Positions 45,563 through 53,590 of a stretch of 64,000 nucleotides of DNA are shown piece by piece; position 1 is the stretch's first letter, and every line of letters starts with the position of its first letter. Source of the DNA: SHZL01 sp031362985 (GTDB taxonomy: Bacteria > Pseudomonadota > Gammaproteobacteria > Xanthomonadales > SZUA-36); the NCBI GenBank assembly GCA_031362985.1, contig JANLTO010000027.1, forward strand, positions 5,611 through 69,610, given 5' to 3'. The position numbers and the translations under genes are program-made. The notes beneath the pieces are model-generated. The model saw nothing but the letters and a program-made list of their open reading frames with translations. It was not told the origin of the DNA and searched no databases.

Positions 45563-46525
45563 ATGAAAGCCCGTTCGAATTGCTCCCTGATTTTTATGGT
45601 CGCCCTGCTGGCCGGCTCTCCCCTGCAGGCCATGGAAACCGACCAGTACTACGCCTGGGGTAAGCCCATCACTGACTCGGCCGACTATTTGAATGCCTGG
45701 GTAGTATTGAACATCCAGTCCGCCCTAGATGAAAGCGGTAAAGATGCAGCCACCTCGTGTGAAGACATGCTCGACCCGGTGCAGCACCGCATGCAACAGT
45801 CCATATACCACTACATTGAAATGTGGGCGATCACCAGCCCGCTGGTCGACCGCATTCCAACCGGCCTCGTCGAGGAGCGTGATTACCGCCAGCACAATCT
45901 GTTGGCCAAGACCTTTCCTCTCGATACCGCTCGCTGGCTAAACCCCAGTCCGACAGTGGAGGTGGATGGCATTCGCCTCGGCACCGACAAGCTGGCTCAT
46001 TTCATGTCGGAAGGCTGGTGGTACTACCGCTGGTGGAAAAAGCACGAGGACAAATATGCTCCGAACGAATTGCAGCGCAAGATGATTCGATTCGGAATAA
46101 AGCTGGAATTGGGGGGACAGGGAAAATGGGTTACCGGTGTGGTCTCCCCGGCTGATCTTGAAGCCAATTACCAGGGGTTTCTGTTTTATCAGCAGTTGTG
46201 CCATGGCGACAAGCCGCTACTGTACCAACAAGAAGGGTATTGGCAATTCTCCGATGCATTCGATTTCCGCAACTACGTAAACCCGGACTGGGACGAATCC
46301 TGGCTGCCCAATATCTACAGGGAAAGACAGTGGCAACAGATTCGGCGGACCATGGCCAGCTATTGCCCGATGTTGCACAGCCCCTGGGTGGAGCAGCAGC
46401 GCACTCGGTACAGGGAACTCGACAGTCATTCACCATCGGAAAAGGTGGTCATGGAATTGGTCGCAAAAGGCAAGCTACCAAATCCTGAGCCTTTCGATAT
46501 CATGTCGGTGTGCGGCGGGAACTAG
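45563..46525 (+). CDS. Secreted protein of unknown function
   Basis: 320 residues from ATG 45563 (MKARSNCSLIFMVALLAGSPLQAM, signal peptide); an in-frame ATG at 45545 overlaps the previous gene. Contains ITSPLVDRIPTGLVEERDYRQHNLLAKTF and LGTDKLAHFMSEGWWYYRWWKK, with many tryptophans and tyrosines. The segment around DKLAHF resembles a metal- or membrane-associated motif but I cannot name the family. Ends with FDIMSVCGGN. Third member of a run of small exported proteins. Confidence 0.6.
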   Translation: MKARSNCSLIFMVALLAGSPLQAMETDQYYAWGKPITDSADYLNAWVVLNIQSALDESGKDAATSCEDMLDPVQHRMQQSIYHYIEMWAITSPLVDRIPTGLVEERDYRQHNLLAKTFPLDTARWLNPSPTVEVDGIRLGTDKLAHFMSEGWWYYRWWKKHEDKYAPNELQRKMIRFGIKLELGGQGKWVTGVVSPADLEANYQGFLFYQQLCHGDKPLLYQQEGYWQFSDAFDFRNYVNPDWDESWLPNIYRERQWQQIRRTMASYCPMLHSPWVEQQRTRYRELDSHSPSEKVVMELVAKGKLPNPEPFDIMSVCGGN

Positions 46526-46548
46526 GCCGCCTGAATGTTGAGGTCCTG

Positions 46549-46920
46549 ATGCGCCATTTCCTACTCTCCGTGCTGATCCTGCACCTCGCTGCCTGTTCAT
46601 CCTTGCAGTCCATCAGCGTGCAAAATGTGCAAAGCCAGGGGGAAGATAGCGGCCTGTACATTGGGGATGAGGTTAAAATCATCACCAACGACAGTGAAAA
46701 ACTGGATTTTGCCGTGACGGATATCAACCACGAGGGCATCGGCGGCAAGTTTGGTTTGGTCCCCTACGCCAACATTCGCAGCCTCAAAGTAAAACGGGCC
46801 GGGTCTACGGATGATTCCTCCCTGACCTGGCTGTGGGCGGCGCTTGGTATTGTCGCAGTCGGGGCGATCATTGCTTCCGCTGATTCTGTGACGGTCTGTT
46901 CCCCGGGTCCCTGTCCGTAA
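46549..46920 (+). CDS. Small lipoprotein with C-terminal membrane helix
   Basis: 123 residues from ATG 46549, with GAGG five bases upstream. Signal peptide MRHFLLSVLILHLAAC with lipobox LAAC. Middle part GLYIGDEVKIITNDSEKLDFAVTDINHEGIGG resembles the small beta-strand domain of lipoproteins that handle surface signals. Then a hydrophobic helix (TWLWAALGIVAVGAIIASA, about residues 93-111) and a short tail with two cysteines. Function unknown; 23 bp after the preceding secreted protein gene. Confidence 0.65.
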   Translation: MRHFLLSVLILHLAACSSLQSISVQNVQSQGEDSGLYIGDEVKIITNDSEKLDFAVTDINHEGIGGKFGLVPYANIRSLKVKRAGSTDDSSLTWLWAALGIVAVGAIIASADSVTVCSPGPCP

Positions 46921-46947
46921 CGAGGGCCGGGTGGGCTACGGGTTGAG

Positions 46948-47523
46948 CTACGGCGAGCAGGGATAAGGCTCGACCAGGGGCGGCAAGTTGGTTGAGGCGT
47001 AGAATTCCTGTACCTCGGGACTGCACACAAAGTCCGGGATGATCCGCACCGTACGCATAAAGCCCCAACTGGAAATGAGATCATTGCGGCGGGACCAATC
47101 GAGTGTTTCCAGGGCCTCGTGGTTTGCACCGGCCACGGCCAGTAGCAGCGTCACGTCGTAGGCTTCAATGAGCGCCGGGTTGTCGGGACTGGCCATCTGG
47201 TCGAGCGGATACGCAGCGATTTCCGCGACGGCCGCCGCCTTGCGCTCGGGGTTGAAGAGCAAGTCCAGGTAAACCGGGGTTGCGTTGTGTTTACGGCCAA
47301 GCACCGCAGCCAGGCGATTACCGGCGCGCTCGGCGTGCTCGCGATCGCCACGCAACAGGTAAATCATGAACAACCGCTCTTGCCCTTGCGGCCAGTCCGG
47401 CGCGATGGCCTCGACCTGTAGCGCGGTCCGCTCGGCTGCTTCCAAATCACCCCGGTAGAGGTACATGAGAGCCAGGTTGTCGGCGTTAATCCGCGAGCGC
47501 GGGTCCAGCTCCTGCGCGATCAT
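46948..47523 (-). pseudogene. Remnant of a TPR membrane protein, C-terminal piece
   Basis: An open frame of 191 codons reading AQELDPRSRINADNLALMYLYRGDLEAAERTALQVEAI, a TPR-type repeat, with a conserved-looking C-terminus (WGFMRTVRIIPDFVCSPEV). It begins abruptly next to a GGGGTCAGAG palindromic repeat (47530-47609) and lacks any N-terminal part. Together with the piece at 47593-47800 it is interpreted as the wreck of one TPR protein of the kind that starts with a membrane segment. The two pieces are in different frames and about 200 residues between them appear to be missing. Confidence 0.6.
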
Positions 47524-47529
47524 GCAACT

Positions 47530-47609
47530 GGGGTCAGAGAACCATTTTCCGGCCCGGCCGCAACTTCTTGCGACGCTGCATGCGGAAATTACTTCTCTGA
47601 CCCCGTTTT
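47530..47609. repeat. GGGGTCAGAGAACC palindromic element, copy 1
   Basis: Starts ggggtcagagaaccatttt (47530) and ends with the inverted sequence ggaaattacttctctgacc plus ccgtttt (to 47609); the inner part cgacgctgcatgcgg is shared with copy 2. About 80 bp, able to fold into a hairpin. It sits between the two TPR protein remnants. Confidence 0.8.
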
Positions 47610-47800
47610 GTCTGCCTGTGTGTCCGATCCGGGCTTTTCGATAAACCGGTCCAGCAGCAACAAGGCAACGGCTACTACCAGGATGCCAATGATGGCGCGG
47701 TCCAGCTTGTGGCCGGTCCGCGGGGTAATGGACCGGGTGCGGTCGATCTGGGACTCGCGCTTGATGCCCTCAGGCGTGACTTCAAATACCCAGGCAGTAG
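47593..47800 (-). pseudogene. Remnant of a TPR membrane protein, transmembrane piece
   Basis: Without a start codon, the minus-strand frame from 47800 reads AWVFEVTPEGIKRESQIDR, then TGHKLDRAIIGILVVAVALLLLDRFIEKP (one transmembrane helix), and stops at TAA inside the repeat element. 'WAFELTPEGIKRE ... TGRKLD' followed by a membrane helix is the junction found in a family of signalling proteins with C-terminal TPRs. The upstream part of the gene is replaced by the IS4-type remnant beginning near 47795. Confidence 0.6.
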
Positions 47801-48555
47801 TGTCCCAACGTTGAACGCGTCAAGCGCCATAAGGTATTGAAGGGCATCGAATATATGATGACATTTTCTGGTCTCGATTTGAACAGTGATGGAAGATTCT
47901 GCCACGCTGCGAGGAACATCCGCGTGGGGACATTCCATGAACCAGGGCAATTTGGTTTTCGCACAGTTGACGCAGCATCTGCCACTCACGACGTTTCGGC
48001 GATGCGTCGCGCGCTAGCGGGGCGAGCACAAGGTCAAATCGTTTTCCTGCCTCGACCAGTTTCTGTGTATGGCGTTTGCACAGCTGACGTTTCGCGAAAG
48101 CTTGCGCGACATCGAAGCCTGTCTGCGGGCGCAGCACACCAAGCTCTACCATCTGGGAATTCGCGCTACGGTATCCCGCAACACGCTGGCCAATGCCAAT
48201 GCGGTGCGCGATTGGCGTATCTACGCAGACTTTGCGCAAAGTCTGATTGGCATCGCCCGACGACTTTACGCCGAAGAGCCCTTTGGGGTCGAACTCAAAG
48301 AGTCCGTCTATGCCCTCGACACCACCACCATCGATCTGTGCCTGTCGGTGTTTCCATGGGCGCCGTTTCGCACCACCAAGGCTGCTATCAAGTTGCATAC
48401 CTTGCTCGATCTGCGCGGCAATATTCCCAGCTTTATCCACCTCAGCGATGGCAAAATGCACGAGGTCAATATCCTCGATCAACTGCTGCCGGAGCCGGGG
48501 GCGTTCTACATCATGGATCGGGGTTTTCTCGACTTTGAGCGACTGTGGTGCAGCT
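47795..48555 (+). mobile_element. Remnant of an IS4-family insertion sequence
   Basis: The left end is placed near 47795, where the similarity of the TPR protein remnant stops and ggcagtagtgtcccaacg begins. The right end is lost, cut by repeat copy 2 (48556). The transposase frame inside is broken by a stop and truncated, so the element is dead. Terminal inverted repeats cannot be confirmed because only one end is left. Confidence 0.65.
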
Positions 48556-48626
48556 GGGGTCAGAGAACCATTTTCCAGTCTGGTCGCAACCACTTGCGAC
48601 GCTGCATGCGGAAATTGGTTCTCTGA
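47937..48626 (+). pseudogene. Broken IS4-family transposase (DUF4372 N-terminus)
   Basis: The frame starts at ATG 47937 (MNQGNLVFAQLTQHLPLTTFRRCVAR), hits TAG at 48015-48017 where the family has an aromatic residue (R-Y-x-G), and continues in the same frame. It then reads HKVKSFSCLDQFLCMAFAQLTFRESLRDIEACL ... YALDTTTIDLCLSVFPWA ... HTLLDLRGNIPSFIHLSDGKMHEVN ... YIMDRGFLDFERL. The DDE residues up to YIMDRGFLDF are visible; the C-terminal third, including the catalytic Glu, is missing after 48545. Nonsense mutation plus truncation make it inactive. Confidence 0.8.
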
Positions 48627-48668
48627 CCCCGTTTTGCACGGAAATTGGTTCTCTGACCCCGTTTTGCA
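48556..48668. repeat. GGGGTCAGAGAACC palindromic element, copy 2, with 30-bp tandem duplication
   Basis: Starts at 48556 with ggggtcagagaaccatttt and ends with the inverse plus gttttgca. The last 30 bp (48609-48638) are exactly duplicated at 48639-48668. It truncates the transposase on the left and abuts the following lipoprotein gene on the right. Confidence 0.85.
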
Positions 48669-49488
48669 TTGCGCCGGTGCGACGGCCACGCCGCTGCGTG
48701 TTATCTCCCTTCTGTGCTATGTGCTGATGTTGGGTGGATGCATTGCTGGCGCGGTCCCCATACCTGTTGACGAACATCCTTACTTCGAGGAAGAAGCTAC
48801 CGGCTTGCAGATTGGCATTACCCGCAAAGCGGATGTGATCGCTCAGCTTGACGAGCCCAATGAGAGGTACTCACAGGATGCTGAATTCGTGTACACATCC
48901 TATGTGGACTGCTGGAAAGTTCCCTGGATGTATGTGATGTATGAAGGAGCGGTCGATGGCGGCGTTGCACCTCTGCATAGGCGGCATGCACTGTTGCTTA
49001 CGTTTGACCAGGAGGATGTTCTTTCCAGCCGGGAAATTGAAACGGCCGGTGACGATTTTGGCGATTGCACCAGGTCGGGATACTGCTTCGGTGCGGATGC
49101 CGGTGTCATGCGATATGCGGATGCCGAAGCGGACGCGGACGCCAAGACGTTCGCCGCTTCCGCGGAGCAGTGTGTCGTATACCTGCATGGTCCTGGCACA
49201 CCAAAGGCATACCGGGCACAACTGGATCTCGCACACAGGGCATACATGTTCTCCACGAAAGCGTTCATTCGTTGGACGCTCAATCCCGGCCATTACACAA
49301 TTTCAGTCATTCCCTCAGACAGTGCGTATGCGTTCGACTGCACAGCCGGCGCAATCTATTTTGTGCATTTCGAGTCGCATCGCTCAGACCCCGCCACGCT
49401 GCACCTGGAAGGCCCTGCAACCGGGCAGGCACACATCACCAGCCGGAAGCTGATTTTGCTTCCTGCAGCACTGCCAGAAAGACTTTAG
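48664..49488 (+). CDS. Putative lipoprotein whose start lies inside a repeat element
   Basis: 274 residues if started at TTG 48664, the last in-frame start candidate before the signal peptide; the true start is uncertain because the upstream frame runs through the repeat and the transposase remnant. Signal-like LRVISLLCYVLMLGGC ends in a lipobox LGGC. The following EATGLQIGITRKADVIAQLDEPNERYS resembles the SmpA/OmlA-type 'G-x-T-R...V...L-G-x-P' segment. The C-terminal part (ALLLTFDQEDVL..., HLEGPATGQAHITSRKL) is a beta-rich domain of unknown role. The element may have replaced the original ribosome-binding region. Confidence 0.55.
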   Translation: MHCAGATATPLRVISLLCYVLMLGGCIAGAVPIPVDEHPYFEEEATGLQIGITRKADVIAQLDEPNERYSQDAEFVYTSYVDCWKVPWMYVMYEGAVDGGVAPLHRRHALLLTFDQEDVLSSREIETAGDDFGDCTRSGYCFGADAGVMRYADAEADADAKTFAASAEQCVVYLHGPGTPKAYRAQLDLAHRAYMFSTKAFIRWTLNPGHYTISVIPSDSAYAFDCTAGAIYFVHFESHRSDPATLHLEGPATGQAHITSRKLILLPAALPERL

Positions 49489-49508
49489 CTGCCGTTACGG
49501 AGCCAGGC

Positions 49509-50117
49509 TTAGTTCTGATCAAGCGCCTTGTCTTTGCTTTCCGTTGCGGGTTTTTTAATTTCTTTTATCTTGGCGTAATTCAAGCTGACAGATTCCGTCG
49601 GCATGTCCCCGCCACCTGACGCACCCGTTTGATACGAAGAAACGATGACTTCCTTCAGTTCGTAAACCAGGTAGGTGTTACTGGCTCCATCCGGGTTGGG
49701 CAGGGACAGGGTCATGCTGGGAAACACCTGGTGGTCGGCATTGGCTTTTTGCAGCATGGGCGAAGATCTGTCCAACTGCTTGGTGATAGTAATTATGGAG
49801 TGTTGTCGCTTGGCGCCTGTCGTTACCGGGCTCGAATCTGCACCAGCCGGACTGGCCGCAGATCTGGCTGCCGGTGAAGCGTCCGTTGCCGAAGTGGCCG
49901 CTGGGGAAGTAGCTTTCATGGCGACAGCCGGCGGGGAGTCTCCCCACGACCACGAAAGAATTTCGATCTCGTTCTTGTGGCCTCTGGCCGTCGACTCGCC
50001 TTCGACACCGGCGATTTTTATATAGCCTGCGGCCCCAGCCGCTGACGGCATAAGCACTGTGAGCATCAAAACCAGCCCGAAGGCTGCGGTACGTGCAGTT
50101 CGAATGAGGTGTTGCAT
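49509..50117 (-). CDS. Hcp-like (type VI tube family) protein with signal peptide
   Basis: 202 residues from ATG 50117, with AAGGAG upstream. Signal peptide MQHLIRTARTAAFGLVLMLTVLMPSAAGA. Hcp family motifs follow: GYIKIAGVEGESTARGHKNEIEILSWSWG, later SIITITKQLDRSSPMLQKANAD, YLVYELKEVIVSSYQTGASGGG and PTESVSLNYAKI. Between the first and second motif lies an A/S/T-rich insertion (about residues 65-110). Classical Hcp has no signal peptide and is released by the T6SS; here export by Sec and no T6SS genes nearby suggest a periplasmic or secreted relative. Confidence 0.8.
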   Translation of the reverse strand: MQHLIRTARTAAFGLVLMLTVLMPSAAGAAGYIKIAGVEGESTARGHKNEIEILSWSWGDSPPAVAMKATSPAATSATDASPAARSAASPAGADSSPVTTGAKRQHSIITITKQLDRSSPMLQKANADHQVFPSMTLSLPNPDGASNTYLVYELKEVIVSSYQTGASGGGDMPTESVSLNYAKIKEIKKPATESKDKALDQN

Positions 50118-50278
50118 GGTCGTCTCTCCTTTCGTCAGATCGATGCCGGCCAACTTAAGGTGCGCATGCAGACCGGAGCCCTATACCGAATAAACCCCTT
50201 TCACCTCAAGCATAGTCCATGAACCCGCATTTTGCTTTTCCATCAGACTTGCCCTTTCCCTGCAATCCGCTCAGCGCC

Positions 50279-50308
50279 TTAGCTTTTCCCGCTGCTCTGC
50301 TGTATAGT
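50279..50308 (+). promoter_or_regulatory. Possible promoter for the RhlE-type helicase gene
   Basis: TATAGT at 50303-50308 is five of six -10 bases; the best -35 is TTAGCT (50279-50284, 18-bp spacing, three of six). It implies a ~140-nt leader before the start at 50451, which is plausible for a cold-induced helicase. No gene was seen in 50154-50450. Confidence 0.3.
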
Positions 50309-50450
50309 CCGCCCCATCAGGTGCAATCGGTCATTCCTGATCCCTCGCGGTAACCTCTTTCGGCCAGCCTCGAATACCAATAAACAATTTCCGCCTGGAC
50401 CGACCTGGGACATAAGTCACAGGCAGGCCGATTAACGAGCAATACATATT

Positions 50451-51803
50451 ATGTCTTTTAAAGAACTCGGCCTTTCGGCCGGAATCCTTCGTGCTGTCAC
50501 CGAACAAGGTTACACCGAACCCACACCCGTGCAGCTTCAGGCCATACCTGTCATTCTACAAGGCCGCGATATTCTCGCTGGAGCGCAAACCGGCACCGGC
50601 AAAACCGCAGGCTTTACCCTGCCACTGTTACAGATACTGAGCAACAACCCTGCGCCTGCAACCAGGGGTCGCCCGGTGCGTGCCCTGATCCTGGTGCCCA
50701 CGCGCGAATTGGCAGCGCAGGTGGAGCAAAGCGTGCTCACCTATGGCAAACACCTTGCGCTGAAGTCAGCAGTGATTTTTGGCGGGGTTAATATCAATCC
50801 ACAGATCCAGAAGCTGCGCGCCGGCGTGGATATTCTTGTCGCAACACCCGGACGCCTGTTGGACCATGTCGGGCAGCGCACCGTGGACCTGAGCAAAGTT
50901 GAGATCCTGGTGCTGGACGAAGCCGATCGCATGCTGGACATGGGCTTCATTCGTGACATCAAGAAAATCCTCGCCCTGCTGCCGCGCAAACGCCAGAACC
51001 TGCTGTTCTCTGCTACCTATTCCGACGAGATGCGCAAGTTCTCCGAGACTTTGCTGGAGGCTCCCGCGCACATTGAAGTCGCGCGGCGCAATACGCCGGC
51101 CGAACTGGTCGAGCAGGTCATCCACCCGGTGGATCGCGAGCGCAAGCGCGAGCTGTTGTCCTTTCTGGTCGGCTCACAAAACTGGCGCCAGGCGCTGGTG
51201 TTTACCCGCACCAAGCACGGTGCCAACCGCCTGTCGCAGCAACTGGAGCAAGATGGCATCACCAGCCTGGCGATTCACGGCAACAAGAGCCAGGGTGCAC
51301 GTACCCGGGCACTGGCTGAATTCAAGAACGGCGACATCCGGGTGCTGGTTGCAACCGATGTTGCAGCCCGCGGACTGGACATTGACCAGTTGCCGCACGT
51401 GGTGAACTACGACCTGCCCAACGTACCTGAAGATTACGTGCACCGCATTGGCCGCACCGGCCGTGCCGGTAACGAAGGCCAGGCCGTATCATTGGTGTGT
51501 ATTGACGAGCACGAGTTGCTGGGTGATATCGAACGTTTGCTCAAACGCGATCTGCCGAAAGTCGTAATTCCAGGATATGAACCTGACCCATCCATCCGTG
51601 CCGAGCCCATCAAGCTGGGCGGTAATGGCCGCGGGAGTGGGCGGGGAAATACCCGTGGAACCAGTCGCGCCAAAGGCCAGCGGCCTGGTGGAAGCCGGCA
51701 AGTCCAGGCACGAAGCAGTCGCCCGAATCCAGCCAGGCCAAGCAATGGAAATAGTGGACGGCGGCAGCGTCCTGCTGTGGCGGGGTCATCCCGGCGCGGA
51801 TGA
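50451..51803 (+). CDS. rhlE: DEAD-box ATP-dependent RNA helicase, RhlE type
   Basis: 450 residues. Q motif (GYTEPTPVQLQAIPVIL), Walker A AQTGTGKTAGFTLPLL, PTRELAAQV, DEAD box VLDEADRMLDMGF, SAT motif LFSATYSDEM, then VFTRTKHGANRL, VLVATDVAARGLDIDQLPHVVNYDLP and HRIGRTGRAG. The C-terminal tail is rich in G, R, S and P (GRGSGRGNTRGTSRAKGQRP...), typical of RhlE. Remodels RNA, e.g. in ribosome maturation and at low temperature. A cold-shock gene converges on it from the other side of a shared terminator. Confidence 0.9.
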   Translation: MSFKELGLSAGILRAVTEQGYTEPTPVQLQAIPVILQGRDILAGAQTGTGKTAGFTLPLLQILSNNPAPATRGRPVRALILVPTRELAAQVEQSVLTYGKHLALKSAVIFGGVNINPQIQKLRAGVDILVATPGRLLDHVGQRTVDLSKVEILVLDEADRMLDMGFIRDIKKILALLPRKRQNLLFSATYSDEMRKFSETLLEAPAHIEVARRNTPAELVEQVIHPVDRERKRELLSFLVGSQNWRQALVFTRTKHGANRLSQQLEQDGITSLAIHGNKSQGARTRALAEFKNGDIRVLVATDVAARGLDIDQLPHVVNYDLPNVPEDYVHRIGRTGRAGNEGQAVSLVCIDEHELLGDIERLLKRDLPKVVIPGYEPDPSIRAEPIKLGGNGRGSGRGNTRGTSRAKGQRPGGSRQVQARSSRPNPARPSNGNSGRRQRPAVAGSSRRG

Positions 51804-51868
51804 TTTTCCGGTCTGCGGCGCCGCATTTCCGCTAAAAAAGTCCGGACAAAAACGCAAGGCAAAAAAAA

Positions 51869-51893
51869 CCCCGCTCGAAAGCGGGGTTTTTTT
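51869..51893. terminator. Bidirectional terminator between rhlE and the cold-shock gene
   Basis: CCCCGC (51869-51874) pairs with GCGGGG (51881-51886) around a TCGAAA loop, flanked by AAAAAAAA on the left and TTTTTTT on the right. Suited to stop transcription from both convergent genes. Confidence 0.88.
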
Positions 51894-51915
51894 ACTAACT
51901 GTGGCTAGAAGCCGA

Positions 51916-52122
51916 TTAGCTGGTCGGTGTGACGTTGGTGGCTTGCAGACCCTTCGGGCCGTTTTCCACTTCAAAGCTCACTGCCTGACCTTCTGCCAGG
52001 GATTTGAATCCGCCGGCCTGGATTGCAGAGAAATGTACGAATACATCCGCACTACCATCAGAAGGAGCGATGAATCCAAAACCTTTGGAATCGTTAAACC
52101 ACTTTACGGTACCTGTCGTCAT
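51916..52122 (-). CDS. Cold-shock domain protein (CspA family)
   Basis: 68 residues from ATG 52122 with AAGGT upstream; an in-frame extension to 52152 has no family similarity. RNP1 KGFGFIAPSDG and RNP2 DVFVHFSAI are intact, and GTVKWFNDSKGFGFI is the standard start. Binds single-stranded nucleic acids as an RNA chaperone. The 52123-52388 region upstream is AT-rich and could be a long leader, as in cspA, but no promoter was fixed. Confidence 0.95.
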   Translation of the reverse strand: MTTGTVKWFNDSKGFGFIAPSDGSADVFVHFSAIQAGGFKSLAEGQAVSFEVENGPKGLQATNVTPTS

Positions 52123-52388
52123 TTTAATTACCTTATAAAAAAGATTAAACACTGATTAATTGCAAATCTCATTACAGGTGTTTTACAGGAGTTACCGATG
52201 TGGAGCTTCTGAGCAGACCTAGTAGACGTGCAACCAACTTTATTCACAGTTGACGTCATATAACTCGATATCGCCATACGAACCAACCAACTGCTGGCGG
52301 CAAGAATACTCGCAGATGCCCGAAATAACAAGCTATTTCAGGCTTTTGCAGAAAGGAGGCATGAGATCCTCCGGCGCCGGCAAGATGC

Positions 52389-52523
52389 GAGCAACTGTCG
52401 AGACAGCAGTGCTATCGTATCCGGCAGGATGACTATCGAATCATCCACGAAATCAACAGCGACCGGCTGATCGTGCTGGTCGTAACAGTCGGACACCGGC
52501 GCGAACTGTATCGAAGCAGCTAA
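52389..52523 (+). pseudogene. RelE/ParE-type toxin remnant, C-terminal part
   Basis: No start codon. The frame reads EQLSRQQCYRIRQDDYRIIHEI, then NSDRLIVLVVTVGHRRELYR, to TAA at 52521-52523. It matches the second half of RelE-type toxins (YRIRxGDYRVIYEI ... VxVGHRRexYR) including the C-terminal GHRRE. The N-terminal half is missing, possibly with a frameshift near 52395, where another frame reads MRSSGAGKMRATVE. No antitoxin gene nearby. The stop overlaps the acr3 stop on the opposite strand. Confidence 0.62.
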
Positions 52524-53590
52524 GCGTTTGTCTCCGCAGCATCGGGGCTACCAGCCTCATACCACCCGCGACTCCGGTTGACGATCCACACCACCGACAG
52601 CATCACCGGTACTTCCACCAGCACGCCGACAACGGTTGCCAGCGCTGCACCGGACTCCAGGCCGAACAGACTGATGGCCGCAGCCACTGCCAGCTCAAAG
52701 AAATTACTGGCGCCGATAAGGGCAGCGGGTGCGGCTATGCAATGCGCGACCCCCAGCTTGCGACTCAACAGGTAGGCCAGCCCGGAGTTGAAATACACCT
52801 GCACGAGGATGGGCACAGCCAGCAACAAGATAATGAGTGGCTGGTCGATGATTTGCTGCCCCTGAAAGCCGAACAGCAACACCAGCGTTATCAGCAGCGC
52901 GCTGAGGGAAACCGGATGCAGGCGCTCCTGCACGCGGGCGAGTCGCGCCTTGGCGTCACCGGATCGCAACAAATAGCGGCGCCACAGACTGGCGATGATC
53001 ACCGGCAGGACGATGTACAGCACCACCGACAGGACCAGGGTTTCCCAGGGAACACTGATCGCCGAAATGCCCAACAGCAGGGCGACAATCGGCGCGAAGG
53101 CGAACACCATGATGACGTCGTTCAGGGCTACTTGTGACAGGGTGAAGCCCGGATGGCCGGCCGAGAGGTTACTCCACACAAACACCATGGCGGTGCAGGG
53201 TGCGGCCGCCAGCAGGATCAGCCCGGCGATATAGCTATCCAGCTGCCCGGCCGGCAGCCAGGGGGCGAACAGGTTGCGGATGAACAACCACGCCAGCAGC
53301 GCCATGGAGAAGGGCTTGACCGCCCAGTTCACAAACAGCGTGACCCCCACGCCTTTCCAGTGCTGCCGGACTTCCTGCAGGGAGCGAAAATCAATCTTCA
53401 GCAGCATCGGCAGAATCATCAGCCAGATCAACACCGCCACCGGCAGGTTGACGCGGAACAATTCCATCCGTCCCAGCGCTGCGAACGGGCCGGGGGTTGC
53501 CTGGCCGAGAGTTACTCCCACCACGATACACAACAACACCCACAGGCTCAGGTAGCGTTCAAAGAAGGGCATGCGCTGAGTCGCGCTCAT
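52520..53590 (-). CDS. acr3: Arsenite efflux transporter, ACR3 family
   Basis: 356 residues, ten hydrophobic helices. Characteristic features: LSLWVLLCIVVGVTLG at the start, LPMLLKIDF, the conserved cysteine in LLAAAPCTAMVFVWSNLSAG, and ALNDVIMVFAFAPI. Pumps arsenite (and antimonite) out of the cytosol. Starts with ATGA overlap after arsC, the usual detoxification pair: reduction of arsenate, then export. Confidence 0.92.
   Translation of the reverse strand: MSATQRMPFFERYLSLWVLLCIVVGVTLGQATPGPFAALGRMELFRVNLPVAVLIWLMILPMLLKIDFRSLQEVRQHWKGVGVTLFVNWAVKPFSMALLAWLFIRNLFAPWLPAGQLDSYIAGLILLAAAPCTAMVFVWSNLSAGHPGFTLSQVALNDVIMVFAFAPIVALLLGISAISVPWETLVLSVVLYIVLPVIIASLWRRYLLRSGDAKARLARVQERLHPVSLSALLITLVLLFGFQGQQIIDQPLIILLLAVPILVQVYFNSGLAYLLSRKLGVAHCIAAPAALIGASNFFELAVAAAISLFGLESGAALATVVGVLVEVPVMLSVVWIVNRSRGWYEAGSPDAAETNA

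Noticed and set aside
49509..50117. Evidence for a type VI secretion locus
   Set aside because: Only one Hcp-like gene is present; no TssB/TssC, ClpV, VgrG or membrane-complex genes occur in the window.
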